Source: Marinifilum fragile JCM 15579 | GTDB lineage: Bacteria; Bacteroidota; Bacteroidia; Bacteroidales; Marinifilaceae | NCBI RefSeq assembly: GCF_001310955.1 | Contig: NZ_BAZX01000001.1 | Coordinates: forward strand, 370,614-434,613 | Direction: 5' to 3' | Length of the DNA: 64,000 bases | Shown: positions 9,730 through 18,592 of the stretch, one piece after another | Numbering within the stretch: position 1 is the first letter of the stretch | How the letters are laid out: each line of letters begins with the position of its first letter | The notes under the pieces: generated by a model | The model's input: the letters and a program-made list of their open reading frames with translations, nothing else | What the model was told of the DNA's origin: nothing | Databases searched by the model: none | Program-made: the position numbers and the translations under genes

Positions 9730-10158
9730 TTAAATGTTTACGATTTTTTCTATTGTAAATGAAAACGTTTTCTTTAGTCGTCCTTTAAAAAAGGACAATA
9801 TGATATAATAAGGAGGTAAAATTGCCAATGACAATAATCCACTTATTAATTCGTCGTTAGTAAATGCTGTTGCTATAAAAAGGACAAGTAGTACAAGAAC
9901 AAAAGGAATTACATAGGCCAACATTAAAGCAAACCATCCTAAAGACTCGCGATATGTTAACTTAACTTTTTCTCCAACTGAATACTTGTTGCTGTAATCA
10001 ATAACATCAATTGATTTCTCCTTCATGTCAGACATCGTGCATGCTCCTTTGGCATGACATCCTGCACAGGCCGAAACATTAACAATTCCGACCGTAATCT
10101 TACCATCCTTAATTTCCAGGATAGTTCCCTCGTGATCAATTTGTTTGGGATTACTCAT
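9730..10158 (-). CDS. SoxR-reducing system/RseC family protein
   Basis: A 142-residue membrane protein, the first gene of the rnf operon. The N-terminal cytosolic part has the cysteine motif CAGCHAKGAC (about 32-41) typical of RseC/RsxC-associated proteins. Two membrane helices follow (about 73-95 and 100-120). In enterobacteria RseC acts with the Rsx complex to keep SoxR reduced, and elsewhere its linkage to rnf suggests a role in assembly or redox coupling. No SoxR gene is visible here, so a general role in Rnf function is the safer reading. Four bases separate it from rnfB. Confidence 0.85.
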   Translation of the reverse strand: MSNPKQIDHEGTILEIKDGKITVGIVNVSACAGCHAKGACTMSDMKEKSIDVIDYSNKYSVGEKVKLTYRESLGWFALMLAYVIPFVLVLLVLFIATAFTNDELISGLLSLAILPPYYIILSFFKGRLKKTFSFTIEKIVNI

Positions 10159-10679
10159 GATTTAGCCCCTTTTATTTAGTATGTGCTTGTTTGTTGTATA
10201 TCAGTACCTTTAAATAGGTATGTTATTTAACACATGGCAACAAAATTAACACTTTAGGGCACATTCCATCCTGAAAAAGTCTATTTATAGCGTGTTTAAA
10301 TAGAGGGACTTCCTTACTTTTGTAATGTAGAGATTACAATTTTTCATGTATCTGTATTGATTACAGCAAGTTTCGGCTATTCAAGAAAAAAATCGCTAAT
10401 TTTAGTGTTTTCCGCGAGCTTGATAATTTAGAATGTTTGTAAATAATTCGATACATAAAGCATTTCATGAATGAATTGAACGTAAACAATCTGTTATTGT
10501 AAGTAATGAAACTAAAATAAATCATGGATAATTTAATATTCTCTATGAATTCAAAAATCACGAAGAAACGATTGTAAGTTAGTCTATTGCTATTGTTTGA
10601 GATATTAAGAAAAAAGAAAAAAATATAGATAACGGTTATTGCTGATTATAATACGTGGTTTTTTCTTGAAAATTCTAAT
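10159..10679. other. Intergenic region upstream of the rnf operon
   Basis: 521 bases without a convincing gene. On the minus strand a TAATTTTG box (10248-10241) about 85 bases before rseC fits the Bacteroidota -7 element and is the best candidate for the rnf promoter, although no good -33 box is visible. On the plus strand TACTTTTG at 10315-10322 also fits the box, but only very short frames of up to about 17 codons follow. The recG-proximal half is very AT-rich and featureless. Confidence 0.5.
10241..10248 (-). promoter_or_regulatory. Candidate -7 box of the rnf operon promoter
   Basis: TAATTTTG on the minus strand matches TAnnTTTG, the Bacteroidota housekeeping -7 consensus. It would leave a 5' untranslated region of about 75 bases before the rseC ATG. 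The -33 element is not evident. Confidence 0.4.
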
Positions 10680-12785
10680 CTATGAAATTACACTCCAGTT
10701 GATTTTAGTCTTACTAAGTCTTTTTACTTGCTTGGCTAAAGTGAAGTTTTCTTCTTTTTCCAGAAGCGGATCATTGTCAAGAATTTCTTGCGCAACATCT
10801 CGTGTATATTGCAATAACTGACCATCTTTACCGAGATTAGCTATTTTTAGATCGTATGAAATTCCACTTTGTTGAGTTCCTTCAATATCTCCTGGACCTC
10901 TCAGTTTTAAATCTACTTCGGCAATTTCAAAACCATCATTGGTTCTTACCATGGTTTCAATTCTTTTTCTCGATTCATTGGAAATCTTATAGGATGACAT
11001 TAGAATACAATATGATTGTTCGGCACCACGACCAACACGACCACGTAACTGATGCAACTGCGATAAACCAAACCTTTCGGTACTTTCAATAACCATTACC
11101 GATGCATTGGGGACATTAACACCAACCTCGATTACTGTGGTTGCCACCATGATTTTGGTTTCGCCCTGTGCGAATCTTTGCATTTCAGCATCTTTTTCGG
11201 CTGGTTTCATCTTTCCGTGAACCATGCTTATGCCATATTTTTCAGGAGGAAAAAAACTGGCTACACTTTCATATCCTTCTTCCAGATTTTTATAATCCAT
11301 TTTTTCCGATTCTTTAATCATCGGATATACCAAATAGATTTGTCTTCCCAAATCGATTTGCTTTTTCATGAACTGATAAACCTGGCGTCTTTTGTTCTCA
11401 AAATAGTGAACCGTTTGGATGGGTTTTCTTCCCGGAGGCAATTCATCGATTACCGAAACTTCCAAATCGCCATACAAGGTCATGGCTAAAGTCCTTGGAA
11501 TTGGAGTTGCCGTCATTACCAGTACGTGAGGAGGAATGTTATTCTTTTTCCATAATCGCGCACGCTGCGCTACACCAAACCTGTGCTGCTCATCGATAAT
11601 TACTAACCCAAGATTATTGAACTGTACAACATCCTCAAGCAAGGCATGTGTACCAATCAAAATTTGTAATTCGCCACTTTTTAGATCTTCGTGTATTCTG
11701 CGCCTGTCCTTTTGTTTTGTGGAGCCAGTAAGCAAAGCAACATTCACATCAATTCCTTCCAGAAATTCAGAAATGCTCTCCATGTGCTGTGTTGCCAGAA
11801 TTTCGGTAGGAGCCATTAGGCATGCCTGGCAACCATTGTCAAGAGCCATAAGCATACACATCAGCCCAACCATGGTTTTACCACTACCTACATCCCCCTG
11901 TAGCAAGCGATTCATTTGTTTACCAGAACCAACATCTTTACGGATTTCTTTAATTACTCGCTTTTGTGCATTGGTTAATTCAAAAGGTAAATTGTTTTGG
12001 TAGAATGTATTAAAGTATTCTCCTATTTTTGAAAACGGATGTCCTTTGTATAAGATTTTCCGTTTCATTTTCATTTTAAGTATGTTGAGTTGGATGTAGA
12101 ACAACTCTTCAAACTTTAAGCGATATTGCGCTTTTTTAAGAATTTCGGTATTTTGGGGGAAATGAATCTGTAGCAATGCTTCGTGCAAGTTGATTAATCC
12201 CAGTCTTTTGATTAGTGGTGCAGGTAAAGTTTCCGGTATTTTTCCATTTACTGATTTGAGTGCATTTTCTTGTAGTTTCTGAATTGCTCTTGAATTCAGA
12301 AAGCTGTTTTTCATTTTTTCAGTAGTCAGGTAAAAAGATTGAAGCGACGCATTAATCTTTCCATTGCTTTTACTGGTTTCTTCTATTTCTGGATGAACAA
12401 CATTAATTTTTCTATTGAATTCAGAAGGTTTTCCAAAAACAATATAATCTGTATTTGGCTTTAGATTGCCTTTTATGTATTTAATGCCTTTAAACCAGAC
12501 CAATTCCATGGTATCTTCACCGTCGGTAAAATACGCAACCAAACGTTGTTGACGCTTTTCGCCCAAAGTCTCGATGCCTGTGATTTGGCCTCTTACCTGA
12601 ATGTAAGGTAGTTTTGAGTTGATTTCTCTAATTGAGTAGAATTTGGTTCTATCGATATATTTGTAAGGAAAATGATACAACAAATCCTCGTAACTATAAA
12701 TCGATAATTCTTGGTTTAAAATGGAAGCTCTTTTGGGACCAACTCCAGCTAAAAATTTTATATCCAGACCAGCTAATTCAGACAT
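10680..12785 (-). CDS. recG: ATP-dependent DNA helicase RecG
   Basis: A 701-residue branch-migrating helicase that remodels stalled replication forks and recombination intermediates. The N-terminal wedge/OB domain spans about 50-150 (IQVRGQITGIETLGEKRQQRL). Walker A is LLQGDVGSGKT and the DEAD-type box is IIDEQHRFGV, the DEQH variant usual for RecG. MTATPIPRTLAMTLYGDL and the helicase C motif QLRGRVGRG follow. Length agrees with RecG from other phyla. It is divergent from the 12839 gene across 53 bases that must hold both promoters. No operon partner is seen. Confidence 0.97.
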   Translation of the reverse strand: MSELAGLDIKFLAGVGPKRASILNQELSIYSYEDLLYHFPYKYIDRTKFYSIREINSKLPYIQVRGQITGIETLGEKRQQRLVAYFTDGEDTMELVWFKGIKYIKGNLKPNTDYIVFGKPSEFNRKINVVHPEIEETSKSNGKINASLQSFYLTTEKMKNSFLNSRAIQKLQENALKSVNGKIPETLPAPLIKRLGLINLHEALLQIHFPQNTEILKKAQYRLKFEELFYIQLNILKMKMKRKILYKGHPFSKIGEYFNTFYQNNLPFELTNAQKRVIKEIRKDVGSGKQMNRLLQGDVGSGKTMVGLMCMLMALDNGCQACLMAPTEILATQHMESISEFLEGIDVNVALLTGSTKQKDRRRIHEDLKSGELQILIGTHALLEDVVQFNNLGLVIIDEQHRFGVAQRARLWKKNNIPPHVLVMTATPIPRTLAMTLYGDLEVSVIDELPPGRKPIQTVHYFENKRRQVYQFMKKQIDLGRQIYLVYPMIKESEKMDYKNLEEGYESVASFFPPEKYGISMVHGKMKPAEKDAEMQRFAQGETKIMVATTVIEVGVNVPNASVMVIESTERFGLSQLHQLRGRVGRGAEQSYCILMSSYKISNESRKRIETMVRTNDGFEIAEVDLKLRGPGDIEGTQQSGISYDLKIANLGKDGQLLQYTRDVAQEILDNDPLLEKEENFTLAKQVKRLSKTKINWSVIS

Positions 12786-12838
12786 TTAAATATTGAAAGT
12801 TGAAAAAATCTAATAATTTTAATTTTTGAGTAACTCAA

Positions 12839-13606
12839 ATGTACAATTTAATTCGCCAAATATACTTAAACACTAGCATGAGTGGAATTCGTTATCAATT
12901 AAAAAAAAGATTAATTCGTTTAAAAAAATATCGCCGAAAGGGGTTTGGAGAACATTTGCCAATTGCAATTGATTTGATAACTAATGTATTTGGAGCTAAA
13001 CTTCATTATTATGCTTTTCGTGACCTTCAACAAACCAGAGAATTGGCGATAAAGCTGCTTAGATCATCTTGTAAATCATCTGCCCTTAGTGCTAGTCGTG
13101 CAAATTATCTGAAGGAGGAAATCGTAAACCTAAAAAGAGGAAAGGATGTGGATCGTTTAATTTTTCGCTTGATGAATTATTATCAAGTAAAAAAGCCATT
13201 GTTTATAGGGAATGGATTTGGATATACGAAAGCTTATATGGCTAAGGTCGATTCAAGAATTAAACTTTATTGTATTGGAGATTGCATTAAAAATGGAGAG
13301 ATAAATGATAAAATATTCAAAAGGCAACTTAATATTGAGAATATTGAATCTTTACATTTTGAGGAGTTAAAAGATCTTGATTTTGTGGTAATATCGAATT
13401 CAGCAAATAATGCAGACATTGAGATGTTTAAAAAGCAGTATAAACAATTTTTGAGCAGAACTTCTGTACTTGTTTTTCAGAATATGAATAGAAACCCTGT
13501 TTTAATGGAAGCTTGGAAAAATCTAAACCAGGATAGTAAATTTGACTTTTGCCTGAATATGCATTCTGTTGGAATTTTAATTTCTTTGCGGGATCAGAAA
13601 AAATAA
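12839..13606 (+). CDS. Conserved hypothetical protein, methyltransferase-like fold (weak)
   Basis: A 255-residue soluble protein with a strongly basic N-terminus (YQLKKRLIRLKKYRRK). Residues about 116-140 (KPLFIGNGFGYTKAYMA, then a beta strand) resemble the glycine-rich first motif of Rossmann methyltransferases that act in cell-envelope or O-antigen contexts, and LKDLDFVVISN at about 180-190 could be the fourth strand. The match is too weak to claim activity or substrate. No signal peptide or membrane helix is seen. It stands alone, divergent from recG and 97 bases before the cobalamin adenosyltransferase, which has its own promoter. A structure prediction would settle the fold. Confidence 0.6.
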   Translation: MYNLIRQIYLNTSMSGIRYQLKKRLIRLKKYRRKGFGEHLPIAIDLITNVFGAKLHYYAFRDLQQTRELAIKLLRSSCKSSALSASRANYLKEEIVNLKRGKDVDRLIFRLMNYYQVKKPLFIGNGFGYTKAYMAKVDSRIKLYCIGDCIKNGEINDKIFKRQLNIENIESLHFEELKDLDFVVISNSANNADIEMFKKQYKQFLSRTSVLVFQNMNRNPVLMEAWKNLNQDSKFDFCLNMHSVGILISLRDQKK

Positions 13607-13610
13607 ATTC

Positions 13611-13625
13611 TTAGAATCGTTCTAA
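13611..13625. promoter_or_regulatory. PerR/Fur-like inverted repeat in the cobalamin adenosyltransferase promoter
   Basis: TTAGAATCGTTCTAA is a 15-base 7-1-7 inverted repeat with one mismatching pair. It closely resembles the PerR box core known from Firmicutes (TTATAATnATTATAA). It covers the expected -33 position of the promoter whose -7 box is at 13640, so a bound repressor would block initiation. Regulator identity is inference; no fur or perR gene is in the window. Confidence 0.4.
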
Positions 13626-13639
13626 ATAATAAAAAATTT

Positions 13640-13647
13640 TATCTTTG
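13640..13647 (+). promoter_or_regulatory. -7 box of the cobalamin adenosyltransferase promoter
   Basis: TATCTTTG is an exact TAnnTTTG match, 57 bases before the ATG at 13704. The -33 region is occupied by the palindrome at 13611-13625 and is not consensus, which suggests a regulated promoter. Confidence 0.55.
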
Positions 13648-13703
13648 TTATAGCTGCATATATTTACTGCCAAACATGTAAATATTAGCTTAAAAATATA
13701 GCA

Positions 13704-14264
13704 ATGGATAAATTTAAAGTATATACAAAAACAGGCGATAAGGGAACTACCGGGCTTATTGGTGGAACTCGTGTTCCTAAATATCATTTGAGATTAGAAG
13801 CCTACGGAACTGTAGATGAATTGAACTCTTACATCGGTTTGATTCGATCTCATCAAATAGAGGCAAAAACTCTGGAAGTATTAAATATTGTACAGAATAA
13901 GTTGTTTTTGATTGGTTCTCGTTTGGCTACTGATGATGAAAAGTCAGACTTAAAACAAAAGTTAAATCTTTGTGAAGATGATATTTTATTATTGGAATCG
14001 GAGATGGATCGAATGGATGAAGAACTTCCTGAATTGAATAATTTTGTGCTGCCTGGAGGAAGTCCATTAAATGGATTTTGCCATATTGCAAGAACCGTTT
14101 GCCGCAGGGCAGAGAGAAGAGCCAATCAATTGTCAACAGAAATTGACATAAATCCCTTATTGTTGAAGTACTTAAATAGGTTGTCGGACTACTTGTTTGT
14201 GTTGTCGCGCAAGGTTTTAAAGGATGTTGGGGCCGTTGAAATAAAATGGGAGCCGGACTTGTAA
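13704..14264 (+). CDS. pduO: PduO-type ATP:cob(I)alamin adenosyltransferase
   Basis: A 186-residue cytosolic enzyme that transfers the adenosyl group of ATP to cob(I)alamin, giving coenzyme B12. The N-terminal ATP-binding motif TKTGDKGTTGLIGGTRVPK (about 8-26) is diagnostic of the PduO type. VDELNSYIG and the C-terminal VCRRAERRANQL helix with its conserved arginines complete the active site of the trimer. Length is normal. A DUF2795 gene follows after 57 bases, and a terminator closes the pair. No B12-dependent mutase is in the window. Confidence 0.93.
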   Translation: MDKFKVYTKTGDKGTTGLIGGTRVPKYHLRLEAYGTVDELNSYIGLIRSHQIEAKTLEVLNIVQNKLFLIGSRLATDDEKSDLKQKLNLCEDDILLLESEMDRMDEELPELNNFVLPGGSPLNGFCHIARTVCRRAERRANQLSTEIDINPLLLKYLNRLSDYLFVLSRKVLKDVGAVEIKWEPDL

Positions 14265-14321
14265 ATTCGGAAAAAAAAATTATATTCGCAGAATAAAGGA
14301 ACCTAAAAATATTTTGAACTT

Positions 14322-14543
14322 ATGTATTGGACACTTGAATTAGCAACAAAACTTGAAGATGCCCCATGGCCGGCTTCTAAGGATGAGTTGATTGACTACG
14401 CAATTCGCTCTGGTGCGCCGCTAGAGGTAATTGAAAATTTGCAGGAAATCGAGGAAGAGGGAGAGATTTTTGAGAGTATTGAGGATATTTGGCCTGATTA
14501 CCCTAGCAAAGGAGATTTTTTATTCAACGAAGATGAATACTAA
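14322..14543 (+). CDS. DUF2795 domain-containing small protein
   Basis: A 73-residue acidic protein of the DUF2795 family, common in Bacteroidota and actinobacteria. The conserved core is ELATKLEDAPWPASKDELIDYAIRSG (positions about 5-30), followed by a short helix and the motif SIEDIWPDYPSKGDFLFNEDEY at the C-terminus. The function is not known. It is probably co-transcribed with the upstream adenosyltransferase, although a TATATTCG sequence near 14280 could be a weak internal promoter. A strong terminator follows within eight bases of the stop. Confidence 0.85.
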   Translation: MYWTLELATKLEDAPWPASKDELIDYAIRSGAPLEVIENLQEIEEEGEIFESIEDIWPDYPSKGDFLFNEDEY

Positions 14544-14550
14544 AAAAAAT

Positions 14551-14586
14551 AAAAAACGAGGTTTTGTTACAAAACCTCGTTTTTTA
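14551..14586. terminator. Bidirectional intrinsic terminator
   Basis: Stem AACGAGGTTTTG/CAAAACCTCGTT with a three-base loop, flanked by A-runs on one side and T-runs on the other. It can end both the plus-strand DUF2795 transcript and the minus-strand OstA-like transcript, which converge here. Confidence 0.92.
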
Positions 14587-14604
14587 TTTCATGTTTTAAT
14601 TAGT

Positions 14605-16179
14605 TTATAAATCTGTAGATTCACCCTTTAATATACTTTTAGCTGTATGTGGAGGCGTATCGCGCCAAATAAATATATCTTCTTTTGATGTGGGTTGGAC
14701 ACCATCAAACCAACGGAAATTTTTCAGGAATAACATTTCATTTTCTACCTCGAACAGAGGATACATTTTGCCATCAGGTTTCTTGATAAATTTAATCTGA
14801 TCGATTTTATTTTCTTTTATGAGTATTATTATATCACTACTCTTGGCAATATTCATCCCCATGATTATTCCTTTGTCTTTTGGATAATATATGGTCTCGC
14901 CATTGCCATCAATATCTAATTTGTAAATCTTATTGTCCTTAACATGTCCAAGCATGTTTTTTCCTTTTATCTGGTTATAGAATGTGCTGTCTTCTTTGGC
15001 GGTTAAGAATGAAGAGCCTCTAAAGTGAAGATACTTTAGTTTCTGGTTCTGCATTTCAATGCCAATGGTATCAGCAACCATTTGGTTACCTTGTGCCCAT
15101 AAAATCGGATTGTTAAACAATCTAATTGTGGAATCCTGCATGGTATATACCAAAGAATCACATTTACCTTGTAAATCAGGTCTGAAAAACTTTACGTGAT
15201 GGAAAGCTTTTATTAGTTCAAAATCGGCACTATCTTTTGATATTGTAAGGCTATCTGCATGTAGAAATAGAGAATCCTGTTCTGCAACTTGTATAAATAC
15301 CGCAGAATCTGTCATTAATGCTTCTTCGGTATTCTTAAAAGTTTCTAAAAAGTGTCCTTGTAAGATGATATTATTAACCGTGTCTCGTAGTTCTACATTA
15401 TCAAAAACTCTAGCGGTTTCATTGTTTTTATCCAAGTAAATACTGTCACCTTTAATTTGATATGCTTTACTATTAAGGGTAGTGTTTTTAAAAAATTGAG
15501 AAATTCCGCTAGTTGTATTGTACCATCCATCTTCCGAATAAAGTGTTTCAGTTTCATTCTCGATGGTAGTAGGACCTAAAATAAAGGCAGTTTTGCTAAC
15601 GGTGTTGTATTTTAGTGTGTCTGATTTTAAAGTATAGTCATTACTTAGAACCTCAACGCTATCTTTAAAGAATAACAAATCCTGTCTAGTGTAATATCTT
15701 CCTATGCTGCTGGTAAGTGTATTGTCTGTGTCTACAATTTTTCCACCGTTAAAATAGTAACCTACACTTTCGTTCATATCAAAATCAAGAAACTCAGTGG
15801 TAACAGTAACTGTTTTATTTTTAAGTTTTACATTGTCACGCATTTCAGCCAGTTTGGTGTTTCCATAGTATTTCAGGACATCGCCATAAATATGAACTGT
15901 GTCCGAACTAATAATGTGAACATTACCATATGCAGTAATTCTATTGTCAGCTCTGAATTGATACACGCTATCGCAGTACATCTTAATGTTTTCATGGGTT
16001 ATAAATACGTTGCCATTGAAAACAGTAAGTTGTGATTCTGATTTTAATTCAGCTCTGATATCATCGGAGTTTTTAATTTCTATTAATGATTTTTTCTGAG
16101 CTTTTAATGTAAAAGAGAAAAGGCAGAAAATTGCTACAAATAGAATAATCGATTTATATTTTGTAATGATGCAAGGCAT
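14605..16179 (-). CDS. OstA/LptA-like envelope protein
   Basis: A 524-residue exported protein. A signal peptide is visible at about residues 10-27 (SIILFVAIFCLFSFTLKAQ). The following ~120 residues are an OstA/LptA-type beta-jellyroll region (GNVFITHENIKMYCDSVYQF, ITAYGNVHIISSDTVHIYGD) with the repeated GNV/D-N-V pattern that in LptA and LptD carries lipopolysaccharide across the periplasm. The rest has more strands of similar type. Much longer than E. coli LptA (185 residues), it is the long Bacteroidota form. It is last in the cluster after MoxR and the SurA-like proteins, supporting an outer-membrane assembly role. Confidence 0.85.
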   Translation of the reverse strand: MPCIITKYKSIILFVAIFCLFSFTLKAQKKSLIEIKNSDDIRAELKSESQLTVFNGNVFITHENIKMYCDSVYQFRADNRITAYGNVHIISSDTVHIYGDVLKYYGNTKLAEMRDNVKLKNKTVTVTTEFLDFDMNESVGYYFNGGKIVDTDNTLTSSIGRYYTRQDLLFFKDSVEVLSNDYTLKSDTLKYNTVSKTAFILGPTTIENETETLYSEDGWYNTTSGISQFFKNTTLNSKAYQIKGDSIYLDKNNETARVFDNVELRDTVNNIILQGHFLETFKNTEEALMTDSAVFIQVAEQDSLFLHADSLTISKDSADFELIKAFHHVKFFRPDLQGKCDSLVYTMQDSTIRLFNNPILWAQGNQMVADTIGIEMQNQKLKYLHFRGSSFLTAKEDSTFYNQIKGKNMLGHVKDNKIYKLDIDGNGETIYYPKDKGIIMGMNIAKSSDIIILIKENKIDQIKFIKKPDGKMYPLFEVENEMLFLKNFRWFDGVQPTSKEDIFIWRDTPPHTAKSILKGESTDL

Positions 16180-16184
16180 TCGTT

Positions 16185-17150
16185 TTATTTTAATAATTCT
16201 GTTATAATATCTTCCACACTAATTCCTTCAGCTTCGGCCTTGTAGTTTTTCATGATTCTATGTCTTAGAATAGAAACTGCAACTTCCTTTACATCTTCTA
16301 TGTCTGGTGAATATTTACCGGAAAGAAGAGCATGTGCTTTGGCTCCAATAACCAAATATTGCGACGCTCTTGGTCCAGCTCCCCAATTGATATACTCATT
16401 GGCCATAGGATGCGAGAACTCGGTATTAGGTCTTGATTTTGCCGCTAAATTTACAGCATATTCCAATACATTTCGATTAATTGGTACTTTTTGTATCAAT
16501 TTTTGATAATAAGAAATCTTTTCACCCGAAATAATCTTGTTTAATGCAATTTCCTTGCCACATGTAGTGTTTTCAACAATCGAAATTTCATCTTCTAATT
16601 TTGGGTAATCCAAATAGATGCTAAACATGAAACGGTCCAATTGCGCTTCGGGAAGAGGATATGTACCTTCTTGTTCGATTGGATTTTGTGTAGCCAAAAC
16701 AAAAAATGGTTTAGCAATTTCGTAATTTTTGCCATTTACCGTTACCATTTTTTCTTGCATTGCCTCCAATAAAGCCGATTGAGTTTTGGGAGGAGTACGG
16801 TTGATTTCATCAGCGAGTATGATATTGGCAAACAAAGGACCTTTTATGAAATTGAATTTACGCTCGTTATTTAAAATTTCGGTTCCTATAATATCAGAAG
16901 GCATTAGATCCGGTGTAAACTGGATTCTTTGGTATTTTAAGTCTAAAACCTGCGCAATTGTGTTTACAAGTAACGTTTTAGCAAGTCCTGGAACACCAAC
17001 CAGTAAACAGTGTCCATTACTAAAAATCGAAATCAATACTTTTTTAATGATTTCATCCTGACCATAAATTTTTTTGCCAATTTCCTCAAGCAGCTTTTTG
17101 TAATCGGCATGTAAGGAATTTGCAGCTTCAACTTCTGATTTAAAATTCAT
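16185..17150 (-). CDS. MoxR family AAA+ ATPase
   Basis: A 321-residue cytosolic ATPase. Walker A is LLVGVPGLAKT (about 54-64) and Walker B IILADEINRTPPKTQSALLEAMQE (about 110-133), both typical of MoxR. LATQNPIEQEGTYPLPEAQLDRF is the sensor region. MoxR proteins act as chaperones that assemble or activate metal-binding, often VWA-domain, partners. No VWA or DUF58 gene is adjacent, which is less usual. Instead it is five bases upstream of the OstA-like gene, which implies a shared transcript and perhaps an envelope role. Confidence 0.93.
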   Translation of the reverse strand: MNFKSEVEAANSLHADYKKLLEEIGKKIYGQDEIIKKVLISIFSNGHCLLVGVPGLAKTLLVNTIAQVLDLKYQRIQFTPDLMPSDIIGTEILNNERKFNFIKGPLFANIILADEINRTPPKTQSALLEAMQEKMVTVNGKNYEIAKPFFVLATQNPIEQEGTYPLPEAQLDRFMFSIYLDYPKLEDEISIVENTTCGKEIALNKIISGEKISYYQKLIQKVPINRNVLEYAVNLAAKSRPNTEFSHPMANEYINWGAGPRASQYLVIGAKAHALLSGKYSPDIEDVKEVAVSILRHRIMKNYKAEAEGISVEDIITELLK

Positions 17151-17176
17151 AAGGATTTAGTATTTGGATTTCCTTG

Positions 17177-17210
17177 AAAAAATCAGACACAGCAAAAAGG
17201 CTGTGTCTGA
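17177..17210 (-). terminator. Intrinsic terminator after the SurA-like gene cluster
   Basis: Stem TCAGACACAGC/GCTGTGTCTGA with a six-base loop, followed on the minus strand by six T. It separates the isomerase genes from moxR, so moxR-ostA is either read through or has its own promoter in the 79-base gap. Confidence 0.85.
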
Positions 17211-17229
17211 TTAAATATTTTTAGCTTAA

Positions 17230-18582
17230 TTATTTTTGCCAGCCTTTGAATCTGAATTTTGCATTCTTGTATGAATCATCAATGTGAACGTAAGTGCCAG
17301 ATTGTTTCTCTTTGATCCATTTATCTAGAACATCTTGCTGCTTTTGATTGGTCAGCATATTCTCAAAAATACTCCAGTCATCATCTAGGTTCGCTGTATG
17401 AGATTTGGTTTCTGATTTTATCTTGATGATTTTGTAAGCATCTTTTCCTCCGGAAACATCTAAGAATGGCTCAGAAATTTCATTGATTTTTAAGCTGTTA
17501 ATTTGTTGAGCAATTGCAGGAGGCAAATTATCTTTTTCAAATCTAGATGATCCAGTATATGGATTAACTATCAAACCACCATTATTTCTGGTATCCTTAT
17601 CAGCTGAGAAATAAAATGCAGCCTCACCAAATTCCAATTTTTCACTTCTGATTAGATCTGCGATACTATCTAAGCGTGTAGTGGCTTCTTTTCTTTTTTC
17701 TTCTTCAATTTTTGGTTTAAGAAGAATGTGGCGCACATTAATTCTTTCACCTTTTCTGTCGATGAATTGAATGATGTGAAATCCATACTCAGTTTCTACA
17801 ATTTTAGAAACTTTATCAGTTTTTAGGTTGAATGCTACGTTTGCAAATTCTGGCACCAAACTAGATCTAGGAGTATAGCCTAATTCACCACCTTGACGAG
17901 CACTTCCTGGGTCCTCAGAATAAAGAACTGCTAGTGTAGAAAAGCTCTCACCCTTATGTACTCTTTCTCTAAAATCTCTTAATCTCTTTCTGATTCGGTC
18001 TTTCTCGTCATCGGTAACTTTTGGATACCTAACAATTTGTTGTACCTCTAGTTTACCAGCAATTGTAGGCAAGCTGTCCTTGTTTAGTTTATTGTAGAAA
18101 TCACGAACTTCAGCTGGAGTAATGTGGATATCCTTTGTGATTTCTGCCTGCATTTTCTCTTTAATTCTTTCATCTCTGGTAGGTTCTCGCAAATCATTTT
18201 TCATATCAAGAATTGATTTGCCAAAATATTGTTCCAATTTTTCTTTAGAACCTATTCTTTGAATATACATTTCCATTTTACGAGAAAGATCCTCTTCAAC
18301 TTCTTGTTCGGTTACCTCAATACTATCAATCGCAGCTTGGGCAATCATAAGTTTTTGAATCAATAGATCTTCAAAAATTTCGGTTTTCAAGTCAACACTA
18401 CCCGATGTGTATCCTTGAGCTTTAAGACTGATAAATCTTTGCTCAACATCCGATTTTAATACAACCTGATTACCAACCACGGCAATAATTTTATCTACCA
18501 CATTGTCTTGAGCATTAAGAGTAAGAATACTCAGTAACAACAGTGTTAACACCGTGCAAGTTTTTCTAAAAATGTAACGCAT
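17230..18582 (-). CDS. SurA-like periplasmic peptidylprolyl isomerase
   Basis: A 450-residue periplasmic chaperone with a signal peptide (about 1-25, ending LTLNAQ). A SurA N-domain follows (VVGNQVVLKSDVEQRF, about 36-51). Two PpiC/parvulin domains lie at about 170-275 (LAVLYSEDPGSARQGGELGYTPRSSLVPEF) and 280-385. SurA helps outer-membrane beta-barrel proteins reach the BAM complex. Length and domain order are those of E. coli SurA (428 residues). It is the last of three related genes in a row, with only ten bases to the lipoprotein gene upstream. It shares the cluster with LptA-like and MoxR genes. Confidence 0.92.
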   Translation of the reverse strand: MRYIFRKTCTVLTLLLLSILTLNAQDNVVDKIIAVVGNQVVLKSDVEQRFISLKAQGYTSGSVDLKTEIFEDLLIQKLMIAQAAIDSIEVTEQEVEEDLSRKMEMYIQRIGSKEKLEQYFGKSILDMKNDLREPTRDERIKEKMQAEITKDIHITPAEVRDFYNKLNKDSLPTIAGKLEVQQIVRYPKVTDDEKDRIRKRLRDFRERVHKGESFSTLAVLYSEDPGSARQGGELGYTPRSSLVPEFANVAFNLKTDKVSKIVETEYGFHIIQFIDRKGERINVRHILLKPKIEEEKRKEATTRLDSIADLIRSEKLEFGEAAFYFSADKDTRNNGGLIVNPYTGSSRFEKDNLPPAIAQQINSLKINEISEPFLDVSGGKDAYKIIKIKSETKSHTANLDDDWSIFENMLTNQKQQDVLDKWIKEKQSGTYVHIDDSYKNAKFRFKGWQK

Positions 18583-18592
18583 ATTTTATGGT

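Noticed and set aside
9761..9772. GAAAACGTTTTC inside rseC as an operator
   Set aside because: It lies within the coding sequence for the C-terminal end of RseC, away from any promoter.
10315..10680. Small RNA or gene driven by the plus-strand TACTTTTG box
   Set aside because: Only very short frames follow, no terminator or stable structure is visible before recG, and TAnnTTTG matches occur by chance in AT-rich DNA.
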